Made by a program: the position numbers and the translations under genes. The notes under the pieces are model-generated. The model worked only from the letters and a program-made list of their open reading frames with translations, made no database searches and was not told where the DNA came from. A DNA stretch of 64,000 nucleotides. Origin: Tenebrio molitor. Taxonomy: Eukaryota > Arthropoda > Insecta > Coleoptera > Tenebrionidae. This document shows, one piece after another, positions 22,033 to 32,269 of this stretch. Every line of letters begins with the position of its first letter. Position 1 is the first letter of the stretch. The stretch lies in contig NC_091051.1 of the NCBI RefSeq assembly GCF_963966145.1, positions 19,344,001 through 19,408,000 on the forward strand, read 5' to 3'.

Positions 22033-23430
22033 TTGCCGCAATGGATCGTCGATTTAATTCGCGCAAAAAATCTCGCCAGGCGCCAAGCCTACCGAACTGG
22101 CAGCGCCCTTGACAGGACGGAAGCAAACCGCCTCGGCAACGAAGTCAAATTCGCGCTCATCGATCACCGCAGTGATCGGTGGGAAAGGAAACTCAAATCC
22201 CTCACCGCGGAGGACAACTCGATCTGGAGAATGACGAAAGCGCTCCGTTCAAACAACAAGCCACTTCCCCCCATTCAGGGTGCAAATGGACTCGTCTTCT
22301 CGTACGTGGATAAAGCGGAAGCGTTCGCTGACAGCTTGGAACTGCAATGCAGACCGAACGTCGTCGACGCCGACCCGGTCCACATCGAGGAGATCGAGAA
22401 CCAAGTTCGTCTCATTCTTTCTAGACATGACGACAATCCCATCACACCAGCTTCGCCTTCGGAGATCCGAAAAATCATCGGGTCTCTGAAGAAGAAGAAA
22501 GCGCCCGGCCCCGATAACATTTCGAACACAGCGTTGAAATTGTTGCCGCCCAAAGTTGTCGTCGCTTTGACTGCAATTGTCAACGCCAGCCTCCGTCTCT
22601 GCCACTTTCCGTCCCGATGGAAAAACGCGACAGTCATTTTCATTCCCAAGCCCGGGAAAAACTCCAAACTGCCCCAAAGTTATCACCCCATCAGTCTTCT
22701 GTCAAGCATCGGAAAGGTTCTCGAAAAAGTCATTTTGACCCGGCTGGTCAAAGCGACAGATGAGAACTCCACAATTCCTGGCGAACAGTTTGGGTTTCGC
22801 CCCAAGCACTCCACCGTGGATCAGATTATTAAACTAATTCCTCAACCGCCGTGTTTTCCACGCAAAAATCGGACAGGTCCTCTCAACCCAACGCGAGATC
22901 CAAGCAGGCGTCCCACAGGGTTCGGTACTTTCACCGACTCTGTACGCAATCTTCACTGCCGACATTCCAAAACCCAACAACACAAAAATCGCACTGTACG
23001 CAGACGACACTGCAATTCTAGTGCGCTCTTGGTCACCCAGAATCATTTCACGAGATCTGCAACGCGCTGTGGATAAGTCTGGAATCATGGTTTGGCACTT
23101 GGCGAATCGACGTGAATCCGGAAAAAAACAACGCGATTCTTTTTACCAAGCGTCATTTCCGACCGGTCGGCGAAATCGCTATGTTCAACCGTGTCATCCC
23201 CTGGATAACCGTCGTCAAATATCTCCGTGTCAAGTTCGACAACCATCTAACATTCATTCCCCAAGTCGAGCACGCGAAAACTCGCTCTCTGATCGTTCGA
23301 GGACAACTTAATTTGCTGGTTTGTCGGCGAAGCAAGTTGTCCATCAAGAACAAAGTCACAATCTACCGACAGATTGTCAGACCAGCCATGATGTACGGCT
23401 CTGTGGTGTGGGGAGTCTTTCACGATCGAT
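22033..23430 (+). pseudogene. LINE 2 reverse transcriptase remnant
   Basis: From the junction with ORF1 the frame reads PQWIVDLIRAKNLARRQAYR, AEDNSIWRM, KKAPGPDNISN, WKNATVIFIPKPGK and FGFRPKHSTVDQI, parallel to LINE 1. At about 22830 it jumps to a shifted frame at NRRVFHAKIGQ, losing motif A (FLDVAKAFD in LINE 1), then AGVPQGSVLSP, FTADIPK and YADDTAIL. A further shift leads to NPEKNNAILF, VIPWITVVKYL and RQIVRPAMMYGSVVWG before the break at 23430. The catalytic site is gone. Confidence 0.82.
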
Positions 23431-23435
23431 TTGTT

Positions 23436-23756
23436 CCAAAATGAGAGTTTCTGGGCATTTTCTGTCAGGTAGAAATGCAAATAGACGATCAACAATCCTA
23501 GAAACCATAATTTTGGAAATTAATCTTCTTCGATTATAAATTATTCCTGGAAGGGGGCGAGTAGGGGCTTTGTTATAAATAGTGCTGTTCTAAAATTGTA
23601 TTTCATTATATTTTCGTTTCTGTGACGAAAGTGATTTGAATGCTCGAGTGCGTTTCAGGCGTTCAAAGCGATTATCATCACCGTGATTTATATCAACTTT
23701 CAAGTGATAAGTAGAAACCATCTATATATTTTCAATTTTTTAAGAAAATCTTAACC
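23436..23756. other. No gene seen
   Basis: AT-rich sequence between the broken end of LINE 2 and the R2-like tail. No TIRs or coding motifs recognised. Confidence 0.35.
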
Positions 23757-24360
23757 CTCCACTACCCGTCGACACGGCAATTTTGCCGGAGGACACATTA
23801 TTACGGATAATACTATCAAGTAATAGTGCAGTGCTTATCAACATAATTACCGGCATCTCGCCTCCACATTTTGACTTTTTTGTGTTTTATGTTCTGTGTC
23901 AATGTTAAGGAATTTCCTCACGATATGACATGAGTATAATAATATACCTTTTTGAATTTCAATCACCAATGTGTTCTCTAAGTCCAAAATTTTTAAATTT
24001 TTAAAAAGAAATTGCGGTATTCCCGTTGCTGAAATTAAAAGTGGTAAAATCGAATTTTTTTCTAAGCACCAAACAGCAACATCTAAAAGATATGCTTGCT
24101 TTTGCTGTTTATTTAAAATAATAATGTCTGGTCTGTTATGCTGAATATGAATGTCAGTTAAAACTGTACGATCAAAATATAATTTGTAATTGTCATTTTC
24201 CAAACAACTTTCTGGTTTATAAATATAATGTGGCTGTGTATCCTTTAATAAGTTGAATTTAACTGCTAAATTCATGTGTATAATTCAGCGAATATATCAT
24301 GACGTTTCTTATATTCGCTTTGAGCCAAAACGGTGAAAGAAGAAATGATGTGTTCAATGT
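23757..24360 (-). pseudogene. R2-like LINE, truncated 3' part, copy 2
   Basis: Read on the minus strand from about 24360: AQSEYKKRHDIFA (broken), then HMNLAVKFNLLKDTQPHY, NRPDIIILNKQQKQAYLLDVAV. A deletion then removes the PNSHNITQTYNTKINKYLEL segment present in the other copies, and the frame continues WCLEKNSILPLLISATG and SCHIVRKFLNIDTEH. The endonuclease D at LLD survives but the following KY block is lost. The 3' UTR palindrome is at 23775-23788. Confidence 0.72.
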
Positions 24361-24440
24361 TCAATGTGTTCAGTTTGATATTTTTATTTACTTAATAATT
24401 TTTTCTACATAAGAAATATAAGCTGTAAATATTTGTAATA

Positions 24441-24721
24441 ATGGGACACGGGTCTAAAAAGAATCCTACCACATTTGCCAAACGTAAAAGTAGAGCTGTC
24501 ATTGCAAAAATGTTAGTTAAAAGACGAAAAGAGATAAGAGATAAGAATAATATTAGCAGTACATGTTCCCAAAATTCAATTTCTTCTGATGATACCATAA
24601 CAGATGATGTTTTTGCTACAAAATCTATGTCACCAATTAACAAACCATATGAAATTAGTGGCCGTAGAATAGTTGACATTGGTTATTTATTTTCTAATTT
24701 AAGGTCAATTAAACATGAAGA
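24441..24721 (+). pseudogene. Mutator-like/YqaJ-type gene, segment 1 (N-terminus)
   Basis: ATG 24441 (MGHGSKKNPTTFAKRK) opens a basic N-terminus, then a Ser/Asp-rich spacer and SGRRIVDIGYLFSNLRSIKHE, a signature found at the start of insect Mutator-like domain proteins. The frame is cut by the CR1-like LINE; the flanking sequence joins at KHEDFGCSFFD when the 9-bp duplication ACATGAAGA is collapsed. There is no stop in this segment, so the start of the gene is better preserved than the rest. Confidence 0.78.
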
Positions 24722-24813
24722 AGAAGAAGAAGAAGAAGAACTTTATTATTATTGTCTCGATACAATATACTTTTTACAATATTTAGTTACCATTATTCAT
24801 CTACAACTATGCT

Positions 24814-27643
24814 CTAAAATTGCATGTATCTGGATAATTGTCTTTTAAACTCACCTACATTGCCTAAAATTTTCAAATTCATCGGCAATTCATTGTATTC
24901 TTTCATTCCTTTGTAGAAAATTGAGTTCATTGTTCGGCTCAACATGACTTTAGTTATGTTTAAATCAAGCTTGTCTCTAGTTGAGTACCGATGAACTTGA
25001 CAATTGAATTTAATAAGACATTTAAAATATGCCGGTAACATGTTATGTACCATCTTAAACATAAAAATCATTGACATATAATACAATCTTTGTTCCACTG
25101 ACATCCACTGTAGAGTGCTGAGCATGAGTCGAATAGGTGTATATTTATTACATTTAAGTATTATTCTCATGCCTCTATTCTGTAATTTTTGTAATACACC
25201 AACTTTTGTTTTATCCATTAGATACAAAACAGAGGCACAAAAATCAAAGTGTGGTAAAATTATTGATTTATATATCACTAAACAAATATCTATATTTACA
25301 AAATTTGAGATTCTAGAGAAAAAATAAAGTTTTTTAGAAATTTTATCAACTATATATCTAAAATGACTATTAAACGATATCGTATTATCTATGACAAAAC
25401 CCAGGTATTTGAATTCCTTAACAATTTCAATTTGTTGCTTATCAATAATAATATTAATTTGATTTATATTGATTTTTTTGTACCTGTTGTCTGTAGTTAA
25501 AATCATGGCTTTAGTTTTACTTACATTAAGTTTTAATTTATTAATTTCTAAGTATATTTTTACCTTTTCTAATATTTCGTTTATTCTTTTTATTCCCTGA
25601 TCAATATTGTCACATATACACGCAATTAATGTATCATCTGCGAACAGATTTAGAAAATCACAAACTACATTTAAATGCATATCATTAATATATAATAGAA
25701 ATAACAGCGGTCCCAAAACACTTCCTTGTGGAACACCAAGATTATTTGTTATGTTGGTTGACGTTGTCTCCCTTACTTTAACATTTTGTGTCCTACCACT
25801 AAGATATGACTTAAACCAACTCAACACACTACCCCCCAATCCTACGTCTTCTAATTTTTTTAGGAGTAAGTTTCTATCTATAGTTTCAAACGCTCGTTTT
25901 AGATCGAGAAACACAGCTATCACAATTTTATTGTCATCTATTGCTTTTTTAAATTTTGATAATGTTATCTGTAATGCCGTTTCACACGAATGATTTTTAC
26001 GAAAACCAGATTGGTATATATAGAGCAAATTGTTATCATTAATATATTTACTTAGCTGGTGATAAACCACTTTCTCCAATATCTTTTCAATGATAGGTAG
26101 TGTATTAATCGGTCTAAACTCAGCTGCCAAAATTGTATTATTAACTTTTGCAATGGGAATGATAGAACTTCTTTTTAAATCATTGGGAAAATCTCCGTAT
26201 CTGAGAGAGGTATTTATTAGATTAAGAATAACATGCCCTATCACCTTATAACTACTTTTAATAATTTTAGCATTAAGTATTTCATTTAAATTACTGTTAT
26301 TATTTAATCCTTTGATTATGTTACCAAGGTCCTGCAAACTAATGAGGGAAAATTCATGAAAATGACATTGAGCTCGGACCGTTTTTAATGAAGAAATATC
26401 TTGTTTACATTTTATACTCCGATTCAACTCTAAAATACTCGTTACAAAATATGTATTAAAATTATTAGCTATTGCTATGTCATCGGTGTACGTTTCAATC
26501 TTGTCATTCCTTTCAAATCTAACATTATTTGGGAGATAATCATTATCTTTATTAATTATTTTCTTTAATGTTTTCCACATCATCCTGGAATCGTTTCTAT
26601 GTTTATTTATATTGGACGTATAATAATGTCGTTTCTTAATTTTTAGCAGGTTTACAACTTTGTTTCGATACTGTTTATATTGTTTCCAATATTGACTAGC
26701 CTCATCACCTACAGTAATCTTAAATTTTTTATAAGCAACATCTCTAGCTTTAGATAAATTTTTAACCTCCCCCATCGTACCATGGTACTGCTCTGTTTTT
26801 TATTTTTATTTTTTGTAAAGGTGCTACGTTGTTTATAATTCTCTTACATGTATAGACTAACTCTTCCAAAATCTCATTTACATTACTAGAATCAAGATTC
26901 CAAAACTGACTGCTTAACTGGTTATTCATTTTCGTCAAATTAAAAGTGTTTAATTTTCTATATATCCTGTATTCACTCCAATTATTATCATATTGACTTT
27001 GATTACATATGTTTACAGTAATAATATTATGATCAGTGATTTTTGGTATGTCATGTACTTCTACTTTTAACATTTTTTCGACATTTGTCAACACAAAATC
27101 AATTAAATTGGATGAAGTTATCGTAGTGCGTGTACATTTATCAACCAGCTGTTTTATACCATATATCCTAACAATACTTTTAAATTTATTACAGTAGAAG
27201 CTATTCTTTAAAAAACTTATATTAAAATCTCCTATTAAAATAAATCTTTGATTTTCTCCACTTAATTGATCACACCAACCCTCAAAATCTTCCAAAAATT
27301 TAGCATCCGACCCACTTGGAGAGTGGTACAAGCAACCAATTAGCCACTTTCCCGACGGTAGAAATACCATAACAATTTTGCACCAGTAATTATTATCTAA
27401 TACCAAAGTTTTATAATGCGAGAAAGATATTGTTCTCTTTATATAAAGCCCAACTCCACCGCTCCATTTGCTATTGGAGTCACATCGCACTGCACAATAA
27501 TTTTGAATAAAGAGTTCACTGTTGCGGACATCTACTGTAGTTCTTGTTTCACTAAATAGTAAAATAGCTGGGTTGTAATGAATTAGCTGTTCATTTATTT
27601 GATCCATATGACCTTGGAGACTTTGAATATTAGTATATAGCAT
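24814..27643 (-). pseudogene. CR1-like ORF2 (endonuclease + RT), single frameshift
   Basis: From ATG at 27643: endonuclease motifs YTNIQSL, LLFSETRT, SGGVGLYI, LIGDFNISF, IDFVLTN and ITDHNIIT. At a G5 run (minus strand of 26769-26773) one extra G ends the frame in PWYDGGG; with four Gs it would read PWYDGEVKNLSKARDVAY into the RT. The RT is open to 24814: VFLDLKRAFETID (motif A), LGVPQGSVLGPLLF, FADDTLI (motif C), and a C-terminal region YKSIILPHFDFCASVL and LQWMSVEQRLYY, typical of CR1-type elements. No RNase H. A near-intact copy; the G-run shift could also be a sequencing error. Confidence 0.88.
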
Positions 27644-27675
27644 ATCGGTGTTGTAAAGTATATTAGGTGACGTTT

Positions 27676-28416
27676 CTAGTTTTTTATTGGCTGGTGGTCT
27701 GTGGTGGATACTATGGTGGGTCTACCATTTATGTACTTGATACCTTTATTCATATCACCGTTGTCTTGCATGGCCTGTAGTTTCCCTTTTAGTTTTTTAT
27801 AATAATCAATTTGCATTTTAGTTTGATCATTAAATATCCGTAGCCTGGGAACCTTAATTTTGTTCTTATTTTTTAGTATCGTGATGGCATCGTCCTCCGT
27901 TTCAAAGATAATTTTTATAAGACGGTTATTCTCTTTGTTAAATTTTCCTAGACGAAAAACCTTGATCCTGTCCATTGTAATCCCTATAGGTGAAAGTATT
28001 TTTATTACCGTGTTTTTATCATCAATTTTTCTTTCATGTCCATTCACTTTTTCCGACTCTTTAATGTTGGCTATGATAAAGTTTTTACGTCGCTTGCTTC
28101 TTTCCTCAATCTCGTTTATAATATCATGATTATTTTCCATATCCTTGCTCGGATTATTCTGACGTGTCAATGATGATCCTTGCAACTTCAACACTTCTTT
28201 CTTTATTTCCGAGACTGCTTTTATTAATACAGGTACTTCACCAAGGCCATTTTTACATGCTTCACACAAAAACAGCAGTTTTCTAATTTATAGTTGCATA
28301 CACCTCTTTTCCGTTGCTGATAATTCAGAACATCCTTCACACAGGAAGCGTTTACAACTATCACAGTGTAACATTTCATCTTTACTAGATTTAGAGCACT
28401 TTGAACAATCACTCAT
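27676..28416 (-). pseudogene. CR1-like ORF1 (PHD-type zinc finger), one stop
   Basis: ATG at 28414-28416 begins SDCSKCSKSSKDEMLHCDSCKRFLCEGC, a PHD-like cysteine/histidine finger. A TAA at 28288-28290 interrupts it; reading on gives LFLCEACKNGLGEVP and a helical segment ISEIKKEVLKLQ-like. A basic region then leads to RRKNFIIANIKES and an RRM-like stretch to about 27740. PHD fingers in ORF1 are a known trait of CR1-clade LINEs. The domain order fits, and only the single stop spoils the frame. Confidence 0.75.
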
Positions 28417-28459
28417 CTTAACGCCGTCACTCGCCGAGCGCTACACTACTACATGAAGA

Positions 28460-28936
28460 TTTTGGGTGCTCTTTCTTCGATGTTAATATAACAAACGAAA
28501 AACATCTTGGCCTGAAAAGTATCTTCACTTATGAGTGCAACATGTGCGGACAAAGAGGTAGTTTTAGTAGTGAAAATTCCGACGCAGCAGTATGTGGTTC
28601 AATAGCGATTGGTATCGGTCAATCTCAATTTTGAGAATTGTGTGTATCTTTAGATATACCTTCTATGTCCAATAGAAAATATATTCAAACGGAAAATACA
28701 ATTTTTGAAAAAATTAAAAATTTGGCAACTGAAACAATGAAAGAAGCTGGTAAAGAAGAATGTCATTTAGCAAAAGAAGCTGGAGAAATTGACTCCAATG
28801 GTAGAGTTTTAATAACTGTTATTGTAGTTGGAGCGTGGAGCAAAAGATCGTACAAAACAAATTATAATGAATCATCGGGCGTTGGATGCATAATTGGTGC
28901 TAGAACAATGCATGTTTTATATATTGGTGTAAAATA
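28460..28936 (+). pseudogene. Mutator-like/YqaJ-type gene, segment 2 (Mutator domain start)
   Basis: Continues segment 1 in frame (DFGCSFFDVNITNEKHLGLKS, then YECNMCGQRGSFSSENSD), with a TGA near 28632. LDIPSMSNRKY, LAKEAGEIDSNGRVLITVIVVGAWSKRSYKTNYNESSGVGCIIGAR and VLYIGVK follow. These are the core blocks of the insect Mutator-like transposase domain, matching copy A at 11.2-11.6 kb. It is cut at VLYIGVK by the recombinase/foldback insertion and resumes at 30898 with NKLCAVYSK. Confidence 0.78.
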
Positions 28937-28944
28937 GTTATTTA

Positions 28945-29361
28945 AGATATAAGTGTAAAAAGTTATCCTTTATTGCACAAACGGGTTTAAAATACGACCG
29001 AGGTACGAGGGAGTATTTTAAAAGATGTGAGTGCAACAAAGGAACTTTTTACACGTATGTCTTACAACATTTTATCTACGATCGTGAGATCATCACACCG
29101 GTTTCAACATAAATTTGTATAAAATAATTCATTGGTTCAATATTTCATGAATAACCAAAGTCGTTTGAGAACCACGTCGTTTAGCAACCTAAACAATGTT
29201 TCCAACAAATTCGATTGTTGTATTCTGACAGTTCTGTGCCATAAAAGCGAGAAATCGTGCTCTAAAACTTTTAGAGAACGATTCCGTCAGTTTCTCTAAA
29301 CGTCAACTTTGACAACGATTTTTAGTGCAAAAAGTGCCTACTTTTTACGCGATGGTAGATA
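28945..29361. repeat. Foldback element A with 11-bp direct repeats
   Basis: ATAGTTATTTA at 28934-28944 and 29362-29372 flanks 417 bp that contain an inverted pair GTGTAAAAAG...CTTTTTACAC around a core ACCGAGGTACGAGGGAGT (about 29000), and further partial copies of the GTAAAAAG and TATCTAC motifs near the right end. No ORF. The direct repeat suggests a TSD longer than any DNA-transposon class I know. Confidence 0.55.
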
Positions 29362-29371
29362 ATAGTTATTT

Positions 29372-29491
29372 ATGCATTAAGAGCATAATTTTGCATTTTG
29401 CTGCTCGCATCGTCATATTGATGCCAGAGGCGCTAGCCGAGGGCATTAAGACGATAAGAGCAGCAAAATGCAATTTATGCTCGTAATGCAT
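29372..29491. repeat. Foldback module B
   Basis: A 120-bp hairpin: left arm ATGCATTAAGAGC and TTTTGCATTTTGCTGCTC, right arm GAGCAGCAAAATGCAA and GCTCGTAATGCAT, around a core GCCAGAGGCGCTAGCCGAGG. It lies just left of the recombinase element and shows the same layout (AT-rich arms, CpG-bearing core) as foldbacks A, C, D and E. Confidence 0.65.
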
Positions 29492-29497
29492 ACAAAA

Positions 29498-30895
29498 TTT
29501 TATGCGCTGCCCTCAAAAATTGAAAAAACCAACACAAAAATTTCCTTGGTATTAATTTAAACAAAGTAGCCAAAGATTGATAATTTTTCCAAACTACCGT
29601 AACTACGAAATTTTGTAAACAAGTGGCAGACATTTGCTTTTGTGTGCAAAAGATTTTTCAATTTAGCTGAAAATGGTAAGAAGACTATACAGTACACTGA
29701 AGATGTTTGTCTCGCTTACTTTTTTGAAAAATCCAACAACTACAAGTCTTCGAGTTTGTGGAGTTTTTACTCTATGTTAAGAAGCACCTTGCTAGTAAGA
29801 AATGGAATAGACATCAGCAAATACTTAAAACTTCAAGCATATTTAAAGTGACAATGTGATACTTACAAACCTAAAAAGTCAAAAGTCCTTTCAAAAAGCG
29901 AAATTGACAAATTTATTACGGAAGCACCAGATGATACGTATTTAATGATCAAGGTAAATTACTTTGTTGCTTTTATATTTCAATAGTTAATTTGTAATTA
30001 TTCTAGGTTGCTGTAATCGTAGGAATTGCCGGTGCTTGCAGATCGCAAGAGTTGTGCTTTTTAACAACAAAAGAAATTGAGGATTTGGGCTCTGCGATAC
30101 TGATAAGACTAACTGAAACGAAAACAAAAGTATCAAGACGGTTTACTATAATACAAAATGAGCAAAATTTCTTAGAACTTTTCCGCAAGTACTTTGTTTT
30201 GCGGCCTCCACATACTAAACATAATCGATTCTTCATTTTTTACAAAAATGGGAAATGTTCCACGCAACCCGTAGGCAGAAATACGTTTGGAAACATTCCA
30301 TCAAAAGTAGCAACATATTTGAACCTTCCCGACCCCAAATCTTATACCGGACATTGTTTGCGTCGCAGTTCCGCTACTTTACTTGCAGATTCTGGTGGAC
30401 ATATTACAGACTTAAACGTCACGGAGGTTGGCGTTCTGGTACAATCGCAGAAGGATATATAGAAGATAATATTCAAAACAAGCTCAAGATAGCCGAAAAA
30501 ATTCAAGGGAAACGTCAACATGAAAAAACAGTAGTCCCATCAACATCCAGTGCTTTTTCAAATGACTACACTGAAGAACCGGAGGATAAGAAAAGTAAAG
30601 GAGTTTCCATTCTTCAGACAAATGCGGAGTTGAACATTCAAAATCGACAGAATCAAATATTTTCAGAAAAAATCAATTTACCTTCGATTGTAATTAATAG
30701 TTGTAACAATGCTAAAGTAGAAGTAAATTTTTCGTTTAATTAAATTGTTACTTTATTAAGAAATACGCAATTTCATGTAATAGAATTTTCTTTAGAGCAT
30801 AAAAATTACGCCAATGCTTTAGAGCAATAAATTACCCTTTTATGCACTCTAATGAGGTAAATAAAACGGCCAAAATTGCTTGGCAGCGCATAAAA
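29498..30895 (+). mobile_element. Crypton-type (tyrosine recombinase) element with inverted ends
   Basis: TTTTATGCGCTGCC at 29498-29511 is matched in reverse complement by GGCAGCGCATAAAA at 30882-30895, enclosing the recombinase gene. TAAAATA also flanks the wider block at 28930-28936 and 30891-30897. Splicing the block out rejoins VLYIGVK to NKLCAVYSK of the host Mutator-like gene. Cryptons are normally described as lacking TIRs, so the inverted ends are notable. An alternative is that the element spans 28937-30890 and the 14-mer is an internal recombinase-binding repeat. Confidence 0.65.
29642..30743 (+). pseudogene. Tyrosine recombinase (Crypton/phage-integrase fold)
   Basis: The start is not visible (first in-frame codons at 29642; no convincing ATG). 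An N-terminal SAM-like core-binding part (YTEDVCLAYFFEK, SSLWSFYSMLRSTL) is followed by a TGA at 29849-29851. Then come KPKKSKVLSKSEIDKFI and a 53-bp intron with GT/AG at 29954-30006. The catalytic domain has GIAGACRSQEL (first Arg), YTGHCLRRSSATLLADSG (HxxR), RHGGWRSGTIAEGYIED (H/W box and Tyr nucleophile). A one-base deletion near 30418 separates the last block from the rest. All catalytic residues survive but the gene has one stop and one frameshift. Confidence 0.82.
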
Positions 30896-30897
30896 TA

Positions 30898-31379
30898 AAT
30901 TATGTGCTGTGTATAGTAAATACCAAAAATTTAAAAAAAAACAGTTTCTGTTCACAAATGCTGGAAAAATTGGAACGGTACATCCACATCTATGGAATCA
31001 AATATTATATTGGAAGGTTTTAAAAAATGCATAATTTGAAATATGCTAAAATTATTGGCGACTGTGACAGTAGTGTTTATAAAAAAATAGAGATTCAAAA
31101 CCGTACGGTTCAAATTTTTTCATACAAACAATTGAATGTCGAAACCATGTTCTGCGTAATTTTTGCAATAAACTCAGAGATATATCTAAAACTCCAAAGG
31201 CAGACATGAATATTAAAAACTTTTTACCTACAAATATTTTAAAATTTAGAACATCTATTGGATCTTATGAAGGTAGATGCTATGCTGCAGCAATTAGTTA
31301 TAATACAAAAGGTCAATTTATTTCTACGATATCTCAGGAATTAAATAATGGTAATATAGGAAAATAATACAATGGAATA
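30898..31379 (+). pseudogene. Mutator-like/YqaJ-type gene, segment 3
   Basis: Resumes with NKLCAVYSK, KCWKNWNGTSTSMESNIILEGFK, HNLKYAKIIGDCDSSVYKK, then after a frameshift QTIECRNHVLRNFCNKLRDI and KFRTSIGSYEGRCYAAAISYNTKGQF. It parallels 11.6-12.0 kb of copy A. At least two indels are present. The purine-rich LINE interrupts it at TAGTAAGAAAGTAAAT (31380-31395). Confidence 0.75.
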
Positions 31380-31475
31380 TAGTAAGAAAGTAAATGGTCC
31401 GATTCGAGCAGTCGAAGCGAGCGGACCTGTTTTACGGCGCGCGATAAGATAAGCGGCAAGTAAAAACGAGGTAGA

Positions 31476-32222
31476 ATGAAAAAAAGTGATAGTGAAAGCG
31501 AGAGAGACGAAGATCACAAAAGGAAAAGAGAAGAAGGACGAGAATCAGAAGAGAGGATTAACCCATTTCGGAAAAGTAAAAAAGTGGAAAGATCACCTGT
31601 TAAAAAGGCAATGGATGAGGAAATGAAAAAGATGTTGGAAAAAATTATGGAGGATGTAGGGGAGATAAAGGAAGAGAATCGGAAGATGAGCCGGGAATTG
31701 GAACAACTGAAAAGTATGATGCGTGAAAAGGAAGAAAAATGGGAAAGAGAAAAGATGGAATTAAAAGAAAAAATGACAAAATTGGAGGAGAAAATGGAAG
31801 AGCAGGAAAAAAGAGTGAGAAAAAAGAATATTGTCGTAACGGGACTGGATGAAGAGGAATGTGAGAACGAGAAGAAACTGGAAAAATGGATGAAGGCAGA
31901 ATTAGAGGTTGAAGTAAGGGTGAAAGAGATGTATAAAATAAATGGAGGAAAAATGATTGTGGCAGAACTTGAGAGCTGGGGGGAAAAACGGAAAGTTATG
32001 GAAAATAAAAGGAAACTAAGAGAAAAAAAAGGAAAGAGAGTGTACATAGAAGATGATATGACAAAAAAGGAGAGAGACACACAGAAGAAATTAAGAACGC
32101 TAGCCAAAGAAGAGCGAGAAAAAGGACTGCGGGTGAAAGTGGGTTATAAAAAGATATGGATAGAGGGAAAAGGTTTTAGGTGGGATGAAGAAAACGGGAA
32201 GTTACATACAGCAAATTTTTGA
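31476..32222 (+). CDS. Purine-rich LINE ORF1 (coiled-coil RNA-binding)
   Basis: ATG 31476 gives 248 aa without interruption. It starts with a highly charged region (SDSESERDEDHKRKREEG). A long Glu/Lys heptad stretch at about residues 45-115 is a likely coiled coil for trimerisation. RKKNIVVTGLDEEE at about 115-130 begins an RRM-like domain, and KKIWIEGKGFRWDEENGK closes it. The layout resembles L1-type ORF1 proteins, RNA chaperones of the LINE particle. Its stop overlaps the possible start region of ORF2. Confidence 0.8.
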   Translation: MKKSDSESERDEDHKRKREEGRESEERINPFRKSKKVERSPVKKAMDEEMKKMLEKIMEDVGEIKEENRKMSRELEQLKSMMREKEEKWEREKMELKEKMTKLEEKMEEQEKRVRKKNIVVTGLDEEECENEKKLEKWMKAELEVEVRVKEMYKINGGKMIVAELESWGEKRKVMENKRKLREKKGKRVYIEDDMTKKERDTQKKLRTLAKEEREKGLRVKVGYKKIWIEGKGFRWDEENGKLHTANF

Positions 32223-32269
32223 ATAAGAGCGTAAGAAAAAGACGACAGGGCAGAAAAGGGAAAACGAAC

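Larger units (their letters stand above)
20380..23435 (+). mobile_element. Jockey-like LINE 2, internally deleted
   Basis: The 5' leader (GGCCATTCGGCC, AATAATTCGCTG, GTGAGGACCT) is homologous to that of LINE 1. ORF1 is followed directly by the RT: the whole endonuclease, about 0.9 kb by comparison with LINE 1, is missing at about 22025. A second deletion near 22830 removes RT motif A. The 3' end is lost at about 23435. It is a relic of a sister subfamily, more diverged than LINE 1's ORF1 damage would suggest. Confidence 0.8.
24722..28450 (-). mobile_element. CR1-like LINE, near full length, 9-bp TSD
   Basis: ACATGAAGA at 24713-24721 and 28451-28459 flank the element. On the minus strand it has ORF1 (28416-27676), ORF2 (27643-24814) and a short 3' UTR ending in about seven TTC units that run into the target. 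The host reading frame on either side is restored by removing it. Only two small lesions are visible (a stop in ORF1, one extra G in ORF2). Confidence 0.9.

Noticed and set aside
24718..24741. Glu-rich tract as part of a host protein (HEEEEEEEELYYY)
   Set aside because: The GAA run is the complement of the CR1-like LINE's TTC tail; the true frame continues at 28451 after the duplication.
29642..30743. Bacterial or phage integrase contamination
   Set aside because: The gene has a GT/AG intron of insect size, AT-rich codons and lies inside a eukaryotic transposon; Crypton-type explains it.
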